Part shown: positions 27,455 to 36,586 of the stretch, in pieces
Layout: each line of letters begins with the position of its first letter
How positions within the stretch are numbered: position 1 is the first letter of the stretch
From: Bacillus thuringiensis
GTDB lineage: Bacteria > Bacillota > Bacilli > Bacillales > Bacillaceae_G
DNA: 64,000 nt
Direction of reading: 5' to 3'
NCBI RefSeq assembly: GCF_022095615.2
Contig: NZ_CP155559.1
Coordinates: 1,423,501 to 1,487,500 of the forward strand
Translations under genes and position numbers: made by a program
Notes under the pieces: model-generated
What the model saw: the letters and a program-made list of their open reading frames with translations, nothing else
The model's database searches: none
What the model was told of the DNA's origin: nothing

Positions 27455-28340
27455 ATATACACCGGCCATTTTATGCGGAGTAATAGCGGGGACAGTAACG
27501 AGAGTGCTAATGCTCCGGACGGATACGCGTCAATATCCGACGAGGCTCCACGGGAAAATTATTCACGTTGCGATGGGGTTAATTGCAGCGGCTTTAGGAG
27601 CGATTGCGATTCCGTCAATTTTGAAAAAAGATTTTTCTGCTATTACATTTCTGACATTAGCAGCAACACAGTTTCGTGATGTGCGTAATATGGAAAGAAA
27701 TACACTTCAACAATTAGATGGATATGAGCTCGTACCGCGTGGTAATACATATATTGAAGGGATTGCATTAGTTTTTGAAAGTCGCAACTATTTGGCGATG
27801 TTAACGTCGTTTGCAACGACGTTTGCGTATATAGGGTTCCGTTCATGGGTTGCTGGAGTAATTATGGCTATCATCGCATTTATTATCGCGAAAAAATTAA
27901 TGTCGGGCAGAAGGTTACATGATCTTGTTGATATCGAGCATGTTCCACTTCGTTTTGAAGGAGCGGGACTGTATATTGATAATATTTACATTATGAATAT
28001 TGGATTGCCAGCAAGGCAAGAGGAAATTATGAAATATGGAATGGGCTTTATTTTAAGGCCGAAATCAATTGATGCCATGGTGACAATCTCAAACTTAGGA
28101 CAACGACAAGCTATTTTACATGATGTTTCTGTTGCTTTAGGGATTTATAGAGATTCTGGTACGCCAGCGCTTGTGCCGTTAGCAAAGCGTGATTTAGAAG
28201 ATGGTAGGGTGGGGATTTTTGTCTTGCCACAAGATCAAGATGCAGAGAAAGCGATAGGTGTCATAGGGAACGTACCGACGTTAGAAAGTGCTGTTCATAT
28301 GTCATCGGAAGCCCCGAAAGGAAGGGGAGATAAAAGATGA
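27447..28340 (+). CDS. YIEGIA family membrane protein (SeaA-like)
   Basis: A 297-residue protein containing the eponymous motif NTYIEGIALVFESRNYLAM near residue 100. Membrane helices lie near 5-20, 38-58 and 112-145 and a soluble domain fills 150-290. B. subtilis has the orthologue SeaA (YphB) in the same place; the family is found in spore formers. It overlaps yphA upstream and the small partner gene downstream, giving a tight three-gene unit. Confidence 0.85.
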   Translation: MTEYTPAILCGVIAGTVTRVLMLRTDTRQYPTRLHGKIIHVAMGLIAAALGAIAIPSILKKDFSAITFLTLAATQFRDVRNMERNTLQQLDGYELVPRGNTYIEGIALVFESRNYLAMLTSFATTFAYIGFRSWVAGVIMAIIAFIIAKKLMSGRRLHDLVDIEHVPLRFEGAGLYIDNIYIMNIGLPARQEEIMKYGMGFILRPKSIDAMVTISNLGQRQAILHDVSVALGIYRDSGTPALVPLAKRDLEDGRVGIFVLPQDQDAEKAIGVIGNVPTLESAVHMSSEAPKGRGDKR

Positions 28341-28522
28341 TGTTAGAAAGTGTAATACTCGCGGTTATTACCACAGCGCCGGAGAAATTTGCTGGTGGTG
28401 CCCCTTTGTTTACTTGTGAATCGACAGATGAATTAGAGTTTGTTGCAAATAATTTAGAGGCAATTTTGGATGGTATTGCGCATCGCTTACAAGAGAATGT
28501 ATATATTATTGTGAAACATTAG
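28337..28522 (+). CDS. Small partner protein of YIEGIA (capping complex subunit)
   Basis: A 61-residue soluble protein, MMLESVILAVITTAPEKFAG then GAPLFTCESTDELEFVANN and a C-terminal LQENVYIIVKH. Protein families pair such a small protein with YIEGIA as a capping complex subunit; that name comes from annotation practice and not from data known to me. It overlaps the YIEGIA gene by four bases (ATGA). The likely der promoter begins inside its last codons. Confidence 0.8.
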   Translation: MMLESVILAVITTAPEKFAGGAPLFTCESTDELEFVANNLEAILDGIAHRLQENVYIIVKH

Positions 28523-28538
28523 TAACGTGTGGTATAAT
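28509..28538 (+). promoter_or_regulatory. Probable der promoter
   Basis: TTGTGA, 18 nt, TATAAT, overlapping the end of the upstream gene. Transcription would begin about 28545, before the hairpin at 28579-28608. Confidence 0.65.
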
Positions 28539-28578
28539 GTGAGGTGTTTTGATACGCTGAGAAATATTCTGGAATGCA

Positions 28579-28608
28579 AATCCCTTCTTGCACAAAGAAG
28601 GGTTTTTT
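28579..28608 (+). terminator. Terminator or attenuator in the der leader
   Basis: The stem AATCCCTTCTT / AAGAAGGG with loop GCACA is followed by T6. It could end the yphA-YIEGIA transcript, but it is also inside the RNA made from the promoter at 28509-28538. Confidence 0.85.
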
Positions 28609-28646
28609 ACATAATAAACAGAAGCAAGTTGAAAGGATGAAAGTAT

Positions 28647-29957
28647 ATGCCGAAACCAGTAATAGCAATAGTAGGCCGCCCGAACGTAGGAAAATCTACT
28701 ATTTTCAATAGAATTGTTGGAGAAAGAGTTTCAATCGTAGAAGATATACCAGGTATAACGCGAGACCGTATTTATAGTGCGGGAGAATGGTTAAATCATG
28801 AGTTTAACATTATTGATACAGGTGGAATTGATATTGGTGACGAGCCGTTCTTGACACAAATTCGTCAACAAGCGGAAGTAGCGATTGATGAAGCAGATGT
28901 TATCATTTTTATGACGAATGGTCGCGATGGTGTAACTGCAGCAGATGAAGAAGTTGCTAAAATTTTATATCGTTCTAAAAAACCAATTGTACTTGCGGTA
29001 AATAAGGTTGATAATCCAGAAATGCGTAGTGATATTTATGATTTTTATGCATTAGGATTTGGCGAGCCATTCCCAATTTCAGGTACACACGGTTTAGGAC
29101 TTGGTGATTTGTTAGATGAAGCTGCAAATCATTTTCCAAAGATTGAAGAAGAAGCTTATGACGATGAAACAATCCGTTTCTCTTTAATTGGACGTCCGAA
29201 TGTAGGGAAATCATCACTTGTAAATGCACTTCTTGGTCAAGAACGTGTAATTGTAAGTAATATAGCGGGAACGACACGTGATGCTGTTGATACACCATAT
29301 AGTAAAGATGGTCAAGATTATGTAATCATCGATACAGCTGGTATGCGTAAAAAAGGGAAAGTATACGAAAGTACAGAAAAGTATAGTGTACTCCGTGCAC
29401 TAAGAGCGATTGAACGTTCTGACGTTGTTTTAGTCGTTTTAGACGGAGAAGAAGGAATTATTGAACAGGATAAAAAAATCGCTGGATATGCTCATGATTC
29501 AGGACGTGCTGTTATTATCGTCGTAAACAAATGGGATGCAGTGAAAAAAGATGAAAAAACAATGAAAGCATTTGAAGAAAACATCCGTGCTCATTTCCAA
29601 TTTTTAGAGTACGCACCGATTGTATTCTTATCTGCGAAAACGAAAAAACGTACACAAACATTATTACCAGTTATTAATGAAGTAAATGAAAGCCATAGTA
29701 TTCGTATTCAAACGAACGTATTAAATGATGTAATTATGGATGCGGTAGCGATGAATCCAACGCCAACTCATAATGGTAGCCGTTTGAAAATCTTCTATGC
29801 GACACAGGTTGCGGTAAAACCACCAACATTTGTTATATTTGTAAACGATACAGAGTTAATGCACTTCTCATATGAGCGCTTCTTAAAGAATCGTTTACGT
29901 GAAGCGTTCGGTTTTGTAGGAACGCCAATTCACATTATCGCTAGAGCAAGAGACTAA
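28647..29957 (+). CDS. der: Ribosome biogenesis GTPase Der (EngA)
   Basis: Essential double GTPase for 50S subunit assembly, 436 residues. Two G domains: [12 protein letters not shown] at residue 10 with DTGG and NKVD, and [12 protein letters not shown] at about 183 with DTAG and NKWD. A C-terminal KH-like domain follows ([20 protein letters not shown]). The start is behind GAAAGGATGAAAGTAT. gpsA follows after 18 nt. Confidence 0.96.
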   Translation: MPKPVIAIVGRPNVGKSTIFNRIVGERVSIVEDIPGITRDRIYSAGEWLNHEFNIIDTGGIDIGDEPFLTQIRQQAEVAIDEADVIIFMTNGRDGVTAADEEVAKILYRSKKPIVLAVNKVDNPEMRSDIYDFYALGFGEPFPISGTHGLGLGDLLDEAANHFPKIEEEAYDDETIRFSLIGRPNVGKSSLVNALLGQERVIVSNIAGTTRDAVDTPYSKDGQDYVIIDTAGMRKKGKVYESTEKYSVLRALRAIERSDVVLVVLDGEEGIIEQDKKIAGYAHDSGRAVIIVVNKWDAVKKDEKTMKAFEENIRAHFQFLEYAPIVFLSAKTKKRTQTLLPVINEVNESHSIRIQTNVLNDVIMDAVAMNPTPTHNGSRLKIFYATQVAVKPPTFVIFVNDTELMHFSYERFLKNRLREAFGFVGTPIHIIARARD

Positions 29958-29975
29958 TGGAGAGGATGTGATTTT

Positions 29976-30998
29976 ATGACAAAAATCACAGTAGTAGGAG
30001 CAGGTAGCTGGGGAACAGCGTTAGCGATGGTATTGGCTGACAATGGACATGATGTACGAATTTGGGGAAATCGCTCTGAACTCATGGATGAGATTAATAC
30101 GAAACATGAGAATAGTCGATACCTTCCAGGAATTACATTGCCAAGCACAATCGTAGCCTACTCTTCTTTAGAAGAAGCATTAGTAGATGTAAATGTAGTA
30201 CTTCTTGTAGTACCAACGAAAGCGTATAGAGAAGTATTGCAAGATATGAAGAAATATGTAGCGGGTCCGATTACTTGGGTTCATGCAAGTAAAGGAATTG
30301 AACCTGGTACGTCAAAACGTATTTCAGAAGTGATTGAGGAAGAAATTCCAGAGAACTTGATTAAAGACGTTGTTGTACTGTCTGGACCGAGTCATGCTGA
30401 AGAAGTCGGTTTACGTCAAGAGACGACGGTTACGTCTGCAGCAAAGCGTATGGAAGCGGCTGAGGAAGTACAAGACCTGTTTATGAATAGTTACTTCCGT
30501 GTATACACAAATCCAGATATCGTTGGAGTTGAACTTGGTGGTGCGTTAAAAAATATCATCGCATTAGCTGCTGGGATAACTGATGGACTTGGATTAGGTG
30601 ATAATGCGAAAGCAGCATTAATGACACGTGGTTTAACGGAGATTGCTCGTTTAGGAAGAAAAATGGGCGGAAATCCATTAACTTTTGCTGGTCTAACTGG
30701 TATGGGAGACTTAATTGTAACTTGTACAAGTGTTCATAGCCGAAATTGGCGCGCTGGAAATATGCTTGGAAAAGGACACTCTTTAGAAGAAGTGTTAGAA
30801 AGTATGGGTATGGTTGTAGAAGGTGTAAGAACAACGAAAGCTGCTCACGAATTAGCAGAGAAAATGGAAGTTGAAATGCCGATTACAGCTGCTTTATATG
30901 ACGTGCTATTCAATGGGAATAATGTGAAAGATGCAGTAGGCTCATTAATGGGACGTGTTCGAAAACATGAAGTGGAAGCTATACCTGACTTACTTTAA
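29976..30998 (+). CDS. gpsA: Glycerol-3-phosphate dehydrogenase [NAD(P)+]
   Basis: Reduces dihydroxyacetone phosphate to sn-glycerol 3-phosphate for phospholipid synthesis; 340 residues. The Rossmann motif VVGAGSWGTALA is at residue 5, LSGPSHAEEV and the catalytic-site block GGALKNIIALAAG follow, and GNNAK/RGLTEIARLG and TFAGLTGMGDLIVTC are typical. The ribosome site GGAGAGGATGTGATTTT lies 18 nt after der. Own terminator. Confidence 0.96.
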   Translation: MTKITVVGAGSWGTALAMVLADNGHDVRIWGNRSELMDEINTKHENSRYLPGITLPSTIVAYSSLEEALVDVNVVLLVVPTKAYREVLQDMKKYVAGPITWVHASKGIEPGTSKRISEVIEEEIPENLIKDVVVLSGPSHAEEVGLRQETTVTSAAKRMEAAEEVQDLFMNSYFRVYTNPDIVGVELGGALKNIIALAAGITDGLGLGDNAKAALMTRGLTEIARLGRKMGGNPLTFAGLTGMGDLIVTCTSVHSRNWRAGNMLGKGHSLEEVLESMGMVVEGVRTTKAAHELAEKMEVEMPITAALYDVLFNGNNVKDAVGSLMGRVRKHEVEAIPDLL

Positions 30999-30999
30999 A

Positions 31000-31040
31000 A
31001 AAAGCGACAGAAGTACATTTGTACTTCTGTCGCTTTTTAT
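31000..31040 (+). terminator. Terminator after gpsA
   Basis: The stem AAAGCGACAGAAGTAC / GTACTTCTGTCGCTTT with loop ATTT is followed by further T. Confidence 0.92.
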
Positions 31041-31112
31041 TTTTATGGGTCTTTTCACCATTTTTTTAATTTTGCATAGGATGAAGAGTAACTTGAGGAG
31101 AGGGTGAAAAGA

Positions 31113-31364
31113 ATGGATAATAACATTTTTAATAACATTGAAAAAGAAGCGAAAGTGAATAAAGAAGATATTTTTAAATTAGCATCATCTGTACAAAATG
31201 CGAATTTACGTGATGAGACTGTGCTTCGTCAATTGATTCATCAAGTGGCTCTTATGGCAGGACGTGAAGTGCCGAAAGAACAAGAGGATCAAATTGTAAA
31301 AGCGATCATTAACAATAATATGCCCGCTGACTTTGGCTCGTTAAGCAAAATGTTTAAAAAATAA
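31113..31364 (+). CDS. SpoVIF-like sporulation protein
   Basis: An 83-residue soluble protein, MDNNIFNNIEKEAKVNKEDI then LASSVQNANLRDETVLRQLI and a conserved tail NMPADFGSLSKMFKK. It fits the stage VI sporulation protein F family, whose B. subtilis member is made in the mother cell and needed for normal coat and germination. ATG 31113 has GAGGAGAGGGTG upstream; GTG 31104 is inside the ribosome site. It lies among other sporulation genes (spoIVA at 32.9 kb). Confidence 0.8.
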   Translation: MDNNIFNNIEKEAKVNKEDIFKLASSVQNANLRDETVLRQLIHQVALMAGREVPKEQEDQIVKAIINNNMPADFGSLSKMFKK

Positions 31365-31446
31365 AATATAAGAAACAAAGAGTTTGTAGATTGCATATGA
31401 TAGCCATGAAAGTATGGGAATAGAGCTGTTTTGGGCATATTTGGTC

Positions 31447-31486
31447 AACCGAAGCGAGAGATACACTCGCTTCGGTTTTATTTTTA
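31447..31486 (+). terminator. Terminator after the spoVIF-like gene
   Basis: The stem AACCGAAGCGAG / CTCGCTTCGGTT with loop AGATACA is followed by TTATTTTT. Confidence 0.9.
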
Positions 31487-31631
31487 TCTAGATTAGAGGA
31501 AGATGCGAAAAAATATGTGGATTAAAGTTATATATTCGTAATTTGTAATAAAATGTTCTTTTTTTTATTTGTTTAAAAATTTTAATTTGTTAAAATAGTA
31601 TAAAAATAGATTAATAAAAAGGGGTGTGTAT

Positions 31632-31835
31632 ATGTCAGATGGGCTTTTAAAAATGTGGTTTGCTTTAGGAGCAATTGGATTTATGTTTTTTGCAGTAAGT
31701 TTTATTTTACTAAGTAGATACAAAATAAAGAATAAATTTTTGAAAGGGATTACAGCGTTAGTAGCGTACACCCTTATGGTTGTGTCAGGAATTGTTATTT
31801 TTCTTGTTGTATTTAGTGGACCAGTACAGCAGTAA
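31632..31835 (+). CDS. DUF2768-like small membrane protein
   Basis: A 67-residue protein with two membrane helices (residues 5-27 and 41-62) around a basic loop (SRYKIKNKFLKG). A short membrane protein of this type precedes yphF-spoIVA in Bacillus. The ATG follows AAAAAGGGGTGTGT. Function unknown. The gap to the next gene is 64 nt with no terminator, so it may share a transcript with yphF. Confidence 0.75.
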   Translation: MSDGLLKMWFALGAIGFMFFAVSFILLSRYKIKNKFLKGITALVAYTLMVVSGIVIFLVVFSGPVQQ

Positions 31836-31899
31836 AGGGAATGGTCTCGAAAATGCTACATACGGAGCAAGTTATATTAGTATGAAAAGGTGATTGCTA

Positions 31900-32613
31900 G
31901 TGAAAAAAGTCCATATTATTTTAATATTTTGTTGTATGAGCCTTTTAACAGGTTGTCTGTATCCGAAAGAAAATATGAGACAAAATGCTGTTCCTTATGA
32001 AGATCAGCTACAGGTTGTCCAAAAAGCTGTAGAGACATTTAAGGAGAAAAATGATGGGATATTGCCAATTAAGACGCGGGATATGAGTACGCCTATTTAT
32101 CAAAAGTATCCAATCGATTTTCAAAAGATTGCTCCGCGTTACATACAAGAAGCGCCAGGAAATGCGTATGAAAGCGGAGGGGTGTACCAATACGTATTAA
32201 TAGACGTTGAAACAAACCCAACAGTAAAGTTAATTGATGTTAGGATGGCTGAACAAATCCAGGAATTATCATTAAAGCTTAGGATGTATCGGGATGAACA
32301 TCAATATCCACCATTTAAAAAGGTAATTTCAGATGGTGTGTATGAATTAGATTTCAAAAAACTAGGATACAAAGATGTGCCACAAGTAACAAGTCCGTAC
32401 TCTGGTAAAGGGCTTCCTTTTGTAATCAATGAAAAGGGAGAAATTTATGTTGATTATCGAATCGACTTATATGAAGCGTTGAAAAAAAATGAAGGGCAAT
32501 TTCAGGAGGGGGAAGATATTCGGAATATACTTTTGAAAGATTCTCCATTTGTACCTGCGTATTCTTTACCGTATACGGTAAAGAATGGAGAACCAATTTT
32601 TTTAAAATCATAA
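31900..32613 (+). CDS. yphF: Lipoprotein YphF
   Basis: A 237-residue exported protein. Residues 1-18 are a lipoprotein signal ending in the lipobox LLTGC (Cys19). The mature part repeats a module with periodic aromatic and proline residues (PIYQKYPIDFQKIAPRYIQ, then YPPFKKVISDGVYELDF), as in B. subtilis YphF, of unknown function. GTG 31900 is chosen behind AAAAGGTGATT; TTG 31894 lies within the ribosome site region. The terminator downstream separates it from spoIVA. Confidence 0.83.
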   Translation: MKKVHIILIFCCMSLLTGCLYPKENMRQNAVPYEDQLQVVQKAVETFKEKNDGILPIKTRDMSTPIYQKYPIDFQKIAPRYIQEAPGNAYESGGVYQYVLIDVETNPTVKLIDVRMAEQIQELSLKLRMYRDEHQYPPFKKVISDGVYELDFKKLGYKDVPQVTSPYSGKGLPFVINEKGEIYVDYRIDLYEALKKNEGQFQEGEDIRNILLKDSPFVPAYSLPYTVKNGEPIFLKS

Positions 32614-32619
32614 GTCATG

Positions 32620-32661
32620 AACCTTTCTTTTAGTGAATAAGTTCTAGAAGAAAGGTTTTTT
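32620..32661 (+). terminator. Terminator after yphF
   Basis: The stem AACCTTTCTT / AAGAAAGGTT with an 17-nt loop is followed by T5. Confidence 0.8.
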
Positions 32662-32732
32662 ATGTTACACAACTTGCGATGCAAACAAAAGGTATTTTTT
32701 AATAGTCATATGAAATTGGACAAAATTATATG

Positions 32733-32761
32733 ATATATTGTCCGAACTTCTAGAATACCAT
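32733..32761 (+). promoter_or_regulatory. Candidate SigE promoter of spoIVA
   Basis: ATATATT (32733-32739), 14 nt, AATACCAT (32754-32761) resemble the mother-cell SigE elements (KMATATT, CATACAHT). In B. subtilis spoIVA is read by SigE, which supports the match; the sequences are degenerate. Confidence 0.45.
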
Positions 32762-32855
32762 TATATTATATCAGATATTATAGGCAACGTTAGAGAAGGT
32801 ATTAGTTGACTATAAACGTGGAATTATTCCCAAAAATATTGAGGGAGGGAATCAC

Positions 32856-34334
32856 TTGGAAAAGGTAGATATTTTTAAAGATATTGCGGAACGCACAGGC
32901 GGTGATATTTATTTTGGAGTTGTAGGAGCTGTTCGAACAGGGAAATCAACATTCATTAAAAAATTTATGGAACTTGTAGTTATTCCTAATATTGAGAATG
33001 AGTCTGACCGTCAAAGGGCGCAGGATGAACTGCCTCAAAGTGCTGCTGGTCGTACAATCATGACGACGGAACCGAAGTTTGTTCCAAACCAAGCGGTTTC
33101 TATCGAAGTAGATGAAGGTCTTGAAGTGAATATTCGATTGGTAGATTGCGTTGGATATACGGTTCCAGGAGCAAAAGGCTATGAAGATGAGAATGGCCCA
33201 CGCATGATTAATACTCCTTGGTATGAAGAACCTATTCCATTCCATGAAGCTGCAGAAATCGGAACACGTAAAGTAATTCAAGAACATTCCACAATTGGTG
33301 TTGTAATTACAACAGATGGAACGATTGGTGAAATTCCAAGAAGAGATTATATAGAGGCAGAAGAACGCGTAGTAAATGAGTTAAAAGAAGTCGGAAAACC
33401 TTTCATTATGATCATCAACACTGTACAGCCGTATCATCCAGATACAGAGCAATTGCGCCAAAGTTTATCTGAAGAATATGATATCCCAGTCATTGCGATG
33501 AGTGTAGAAAGTTTAAGGGAAACAGATGTGTACAATGTACTTCGAGAAGCATTATTTGAGTTCCCTGTTTTAGAAGTGAATGTTAACCTTCCGAGCTGGG
33601 TGATGGTGTTAAATGAAGGGCATTGGTTGCGCCAAAGTTATCAAGAAGCGGTTCAAGAGACTGTGAAGGATATAAAACGTCTTCGTGATGTGGACCGTGT
33701 CGTTTGGCAGTTTAGTCAGTATGAATTTATTGATCGAGCGAGCTTAGCTGGTATTGATATGGGGCAAGGCGTAGCAGAGATTGATTTATATGCACCGGAT
33801 GAATTATATGATCAAATTTTAAAAGAAGTAGTAGGGGTAGAAATTCGAGGGAAAGATCATTTATTAAAGCTTATGCTCGATTTATCTCATGCAAAAATAG
33901 AATACGATCAAGTGGCGGATGCCTTGCGTATGGTAAAGCAAACAGGATATGGTGTAGCAGCGCCTGCGTTAGCTGACATGAGCTTAGATGAGCCAGAAAT
34001 TATTCGTCACGGTTCAAGGTTTGGTGTGAAATTAAAAGCTGTAGCTCCGTCTATTCATATGATTAAAGTAGATGTGGAGTCAACGTTTGAGCCAATCATT
34101 GGTACTGAAAAGCAAAGTGAAGAACTAGTTCGTTACTTAATGCAGGATTTTGAAGATGACCCATTATCAATTTGGAATTCTGATATATTCGGGCGTTCAC
34201 TTAGCTCTATTGTTCGAGAAGGCATACAAGCGAAACTATCTTTAATGCCAGAAAATGCGAGATATAAATTAAAAGAAACGCTAGAGAGAATTATTAATGA
34301 AGGATCTGGCGGATTAATTGCGATTATATTATAA
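32856..34334 (+). CDS. spoIVA: Stage IV sporulation protein A (spore coat ATPase)
   Basis: Basement-layer protein of the spore coat, 492 residues, which polymerises on the forespore surface by ATP hydrolysis. Walker A VGAVRTGKSTFIKKF at residue 24, a Walker-B-like VDCVGYTVPGA, and the C-terminal tail ending SGGLIAIIL needed for anchoring to SpoVM. The TTG start lies behind GAGGGAGGGAATCAC. It is among the most conserved sporulation genes and has the normal length. Confidence 0.96.
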   Translation: MEKVDIFKDIAERTGGDIYFGVVGAVRTGKSTFIKKFMELVVIPNIENESDRQRAQDELPQSAAGRTIMTTEPKFVPNQAVSIEVDEGLEVNIRLVDCVGYTVPGAKGYEDENGPRMINTPWYEEPIPFHEAAEIGTRKVIQEHSTIGVVITTDGTIGEIPRRDYIEAEERVVNELKEVGKPFIMIINTVQPYHPDTEQLRQSLSEEYDIPVIAMSVESLRETDVYNVLREALFEFPVLEVNVNLPSWVMVLNEGHWLRQSYQEAVQETVKDIKRLRDVDRVVWQFSQYEFIDRASLAGIDMGQGVAEIDLYAPDELYDQILKEVVGVEIRGKDHLLKLMLDLSHAKIEYDQVADALRMVKQTGYGVAAPALADMSLDEPEIIRHGSRFGVKLKAVAPSIHMIKVDVESTFEPIIGTEKQSEELVRYLMQDFEDDPLSIWNSDIFGRSLSSIVREGIQAKLSLMPENARYKLKETLERIINEGSGGLIAIIL

Positions 34335-34335
34335 G

Positions 34336-34370
34336 AAAAAATCCCTCTCATCGTAGAGGGATTTTTTTGA
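34336..34370 (+). terminator. Terminator after spoIVA
   Basis: The stem AAAAATCCCTCT / AGAGGGATTTTT with loop CATCGT is followed by more T. Confidence 0.9.
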
Positions 34371-34632
34371 TTTTTGCGTATGGAATAGAAAAATAAACAG
34401 TCATTATCTAATATATTGTTGTAAATTGTCAAGTTTCATCAGATTTTCACATTTTAAGAGTAACAATTTCCTTAAAAATATTGAATTATAAAGGAGAATC
34501 GTATAATATAGGCGTTGATAATGATTTATCTACATCTTTGTAGTATAGAATTTGTAAAAATTGCCTACAAATGAAAGTAAGACTCATTTTATGATCATTA
34601 TACAGTCTTATCTTTGGGAGGAGGTGAATGGC
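34371..34632 (+). promoter_or_regulatory. hbs upstream region and leader
   Basis: No gene is seen. TATAAT at about 34503, with TATTGA 17 nt upstream, is the likely promoter, giving a leader of about 120 nt. In the leader TTTGTAG (near 34543) can pair with CTACAAA (near 34564). The ribosome site GGGAGGAGGTGAATGGC is very strong, fitting an abundant protein. Confidence 0.5.
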
Positions 34633-34905
34633 ATGAACAAGACAGATTTAATCAATGCTGTTGCAGAAGCAAGTTCCCTTTCTAAAAAGGACGCAACAAA
34701 AGCAGTAGACGCTGTTTTTGATTCTATCTTAGAAGCTTTAAAGCAAGGTGATAAAGTACAACTGATCGGATTCGGTAACTTCGAAGTTCGTGAGCGTGCG
34801 GCTCGTAAAGGTCGTAACCCACAAACAGGTGAGGAGATTGAAATCGCTGCAAGTAAAGTACCTGCATTCAAACCTGGTAAAGCGTTAAAAGATGCGGTTA
34901 AATAA
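34633..34905 (+). CDS. hbs: DNA-binding protein HU
   Basis: Histone-like nucleoid protein, 90 residues, dimeric. The sequence [20 protein letters not shown] and the beta-arm signature [20 protein letters not shown] are those of HU/HBsu. The frame is open upstream to 34561, but the strong ribosome site and conserved N terminus fix the start at 34633. It follows spoIVA as in B. subtilis. Own terminator. Confidence 0.97.
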   Translation: MNKTDLINAVAEASSLSKKDATKAVDAVFDSILEALKQGDKVQLIGFGNFEVRERAARKGRNPQTGEEIEIAASKVPAFKPGKALKDAVK

Positions 34906-34924
34906 TCCTTACATATTAACAGGG

Positions 34925-34958
34925 AAGAAGAGTTTCCTTTTTGGGAACTCTTCTTTTT
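34925..34958 (+). terminator. Terminator after hbs
   Basis: The stem GAAGAGTTTCC / GGGAACTCTTC with one G-U pair and loop TTTTT is followed by TTTTT. Confidence 0.9.
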
Positions 34959-35025
34959 GCTTTTAAAAACATAAATATGCTAGAATGTGTTCGTATCACT
35001 TTTAGGTTTTCGGGAGGGCTAGCGG

Positions 35026-35595
35026 ATGGCAAAAGTTAATTTAGAACAAATTGAACATGCAGTACGCCTTATTTTAGAGGCAATCGGAGATGACCCAAAT
35101 CGTGAGGGAGTACTTGATACACCAAAGCGTGTTGCAAAAATGTACGCAGAAGTGTTCTCGGGTATGCATGAAGATCCGAAAGAACATTTGCATAAAGTGT
35201 TCGGAGAAGATCACGAGGAGCTTGTACTAGTAAAAGATATACCGTTTTATTCGATGTGTGAGCATCATTTAGTTCCATTCTATGGAGTTGCTCACGTTGC
35301 ATATATTCCGCAAGGCGGAAAAGTGACAGGGTTAAGTAAATTAGCTCGTACTGTAGATACAATTGCACGTCGTCCACAACTGCAAGAACGTATTACATCA
35401 ACAGTAGCAAACTCTATTATGGAAGTACTAGAGCCGCATGGTGTAATGGTAGTAGTAGAAGCGGAACATATGTGCATGACGATGCGTGGTGTGAAAAAGC
35501 CAGGCGCGAAAACAGTAACAACAGCAGTACGTGGTGTGCTAGAAAATGATGCAGCAGCACGTAGTGAAATTTTATCTTTTATTAAATCGAAGTAA
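35026..35595 (+). CDS. folE: GTP cyclohydrolase I
   Basis: Converts GTP to dihydroneopterin triphosphate, first step of folate synthesis; 189 residues. The zinc and substrate site [12 protein letters not shown] (Cys, His) and the C-terminal block [16 protein letters not shown] with the second Cys are intact. The start lies behind CGGGAGGGCTAGCGG. In B. subtilis this gene (mtrA) is followed by mtrB for the TRAP tryptophan regulator; here mtrB is absent and hepS comes next. Own terminator. Confidence 0.96.
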   Translation: MAKVNLEQIEHAVRLILEAIGDDPNREGVLDTPKRVAKMYAEVFSGMHEDPKEHLHKVFGEDHEELVLVKDIPFYSMCEHHLVPFYGVAHVAYIPQGGKVTGLSKLARTVDTIARRPQLQERITSTVANSIMEVLEPHGVMVVVEAEHMCMTMRGVKKPGAKTVTTAVRGVLENDAAARSEILSFIKSK

Positions 35596-35629
35596 AGAAA
35601 AGTAGGAAACTGCTTTTCTTTTTTTTTTA
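35594..35629 (+). terminator. Terminator after folE
   Basis: The stem AAAGAAAAGTAG / CTGCTTTTCTTT with a U-G pair and loop GAAA is followed by a long T run. Confidence 0.85.
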
Positions 35630-35807
35630 TGTAAATAAATGATATAGTTTTAGCAAGGAAGAGTGAGAATAGAAAGACTACTAAAAAGAATGGAAGATGT
35701 TATTTCGTTCGGTGGAAGTTTGGAAAGAGTAGCCAAGTTTTGGTTATAGAAAATAGTATGTATGTGTTATAATAAGTTTTATGAATTAGAAAACAAGGGT
35801 GATTTTT

Positions 35808-36557
35808 GTGTGTGACATCTACGGAGGGTATGCGGGTATAAGAGAGAAATTGATGGAGAAATTACGCCATCCTTATTTTATAAACTATATTGAAGAACCA
35901 TTTATTGATGAAGAAAAAATAGCATTGTTATATGGTGCTTTAAAAGGTGCAAATTTACATATAGAACAAATTGAGCATTATGTAGTAACGATTATGCTTG
36001 TGCAAATTGCGCTTGATACACATGAAAGAGTATCAAATAAAGCAGGGGAAGAAGCAAATGAATCGCATAAACGTCGTCAGCTAACAGTACTTGCTGGTGA
36101 TTACTATAGCGGGTTATATTATTACTTATTGTCTATGAATCGTGATATTGTTTTAATCCGTGCGCTTGCTGAAGGAATTAAAGAAATTAATGAACACAAA
36201 ATAATGTTATATCAAAAAGCGCATGAAACGATGGATGACATAATGGAAAGTGTAGTTACGATTGAGTCTGCACTCTTGCAAAAAACATGTGATCATTTTC
36301 ATTTATCGCATTGGAAGCCGTTTATAACATATGTACTAGGAAAAAACCGTCTTCAAAAAGAATGTGAACTGCATGCTGATAAACGACATTCACCTGTTTT
36401 TCAAGCAGTTCAAGGGATTGCGAAGGATAAAGCGGAGGCAGAAACAGTTATACATGGATGGATGATGGAACTCAGAAAGAAAGAAAATCAGTTTTTAGAA
36501 AACCACACAGATATAAGCGAAATAAACTCTGTGTTAAGAGATAAATCGAAGACATAA
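35808..36557 (+). CDS. hepS: Heptaprenyl diphosphate synthase component 1
   Basis: Small, non-catalytic subunit of the two-part heptaprenyl diphosphate synthase that makes the C35 side chain of menaquinone-7; 249 residues, mainly helical. It has no Asp-rich motif, as expected for component I; segment [18 protein letters not shown] and [15 protein letters not shown] are typical. GTG 35808 is preferred because AAGGGTGA lies at the right distance; GTG 35799 and ATG 35853 are alternatives. The catalytic partner hepT lies two genes down. Confidence 0.88.
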   Translation: MCDIYGGYAGIREKLMEKLRHPYFINYIEEPFIDEEKIALLYGALKGANLHIEQIEHYVVTIMLVQIALDTHERVSNKAGEEANESHKRRQLTVLAGDYYSGLYYYLLSMNRDIVLIRALAEGIKEINEHKIMLYQKAHETMDDIMESVVTIESALLQKTCDHFHLSHWKPFITYVLGKNRLQKECELHADKRHSPVFQAVQGIAKDKAEAETVIHGWMMELRKKENQFLENHTDISEINSVLRDKSKT

Positions 36558-36586
36558 GCTATTTTACATTGGAAGAAGGTACGAGC

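Noticed and set aside
34561..34632. Upstream in-frame extension of HU by 24 codons
   Set aside because: The very strong ribosome site and the conserved MNKTDLI start lie at 34633; the extension has neither.
35799..35807. GTG at 35799 as the hepS start
   Set aside because: It lies inside the likely ribosome site AAGGGTGA; the GTG at 35808 has proper spacing.
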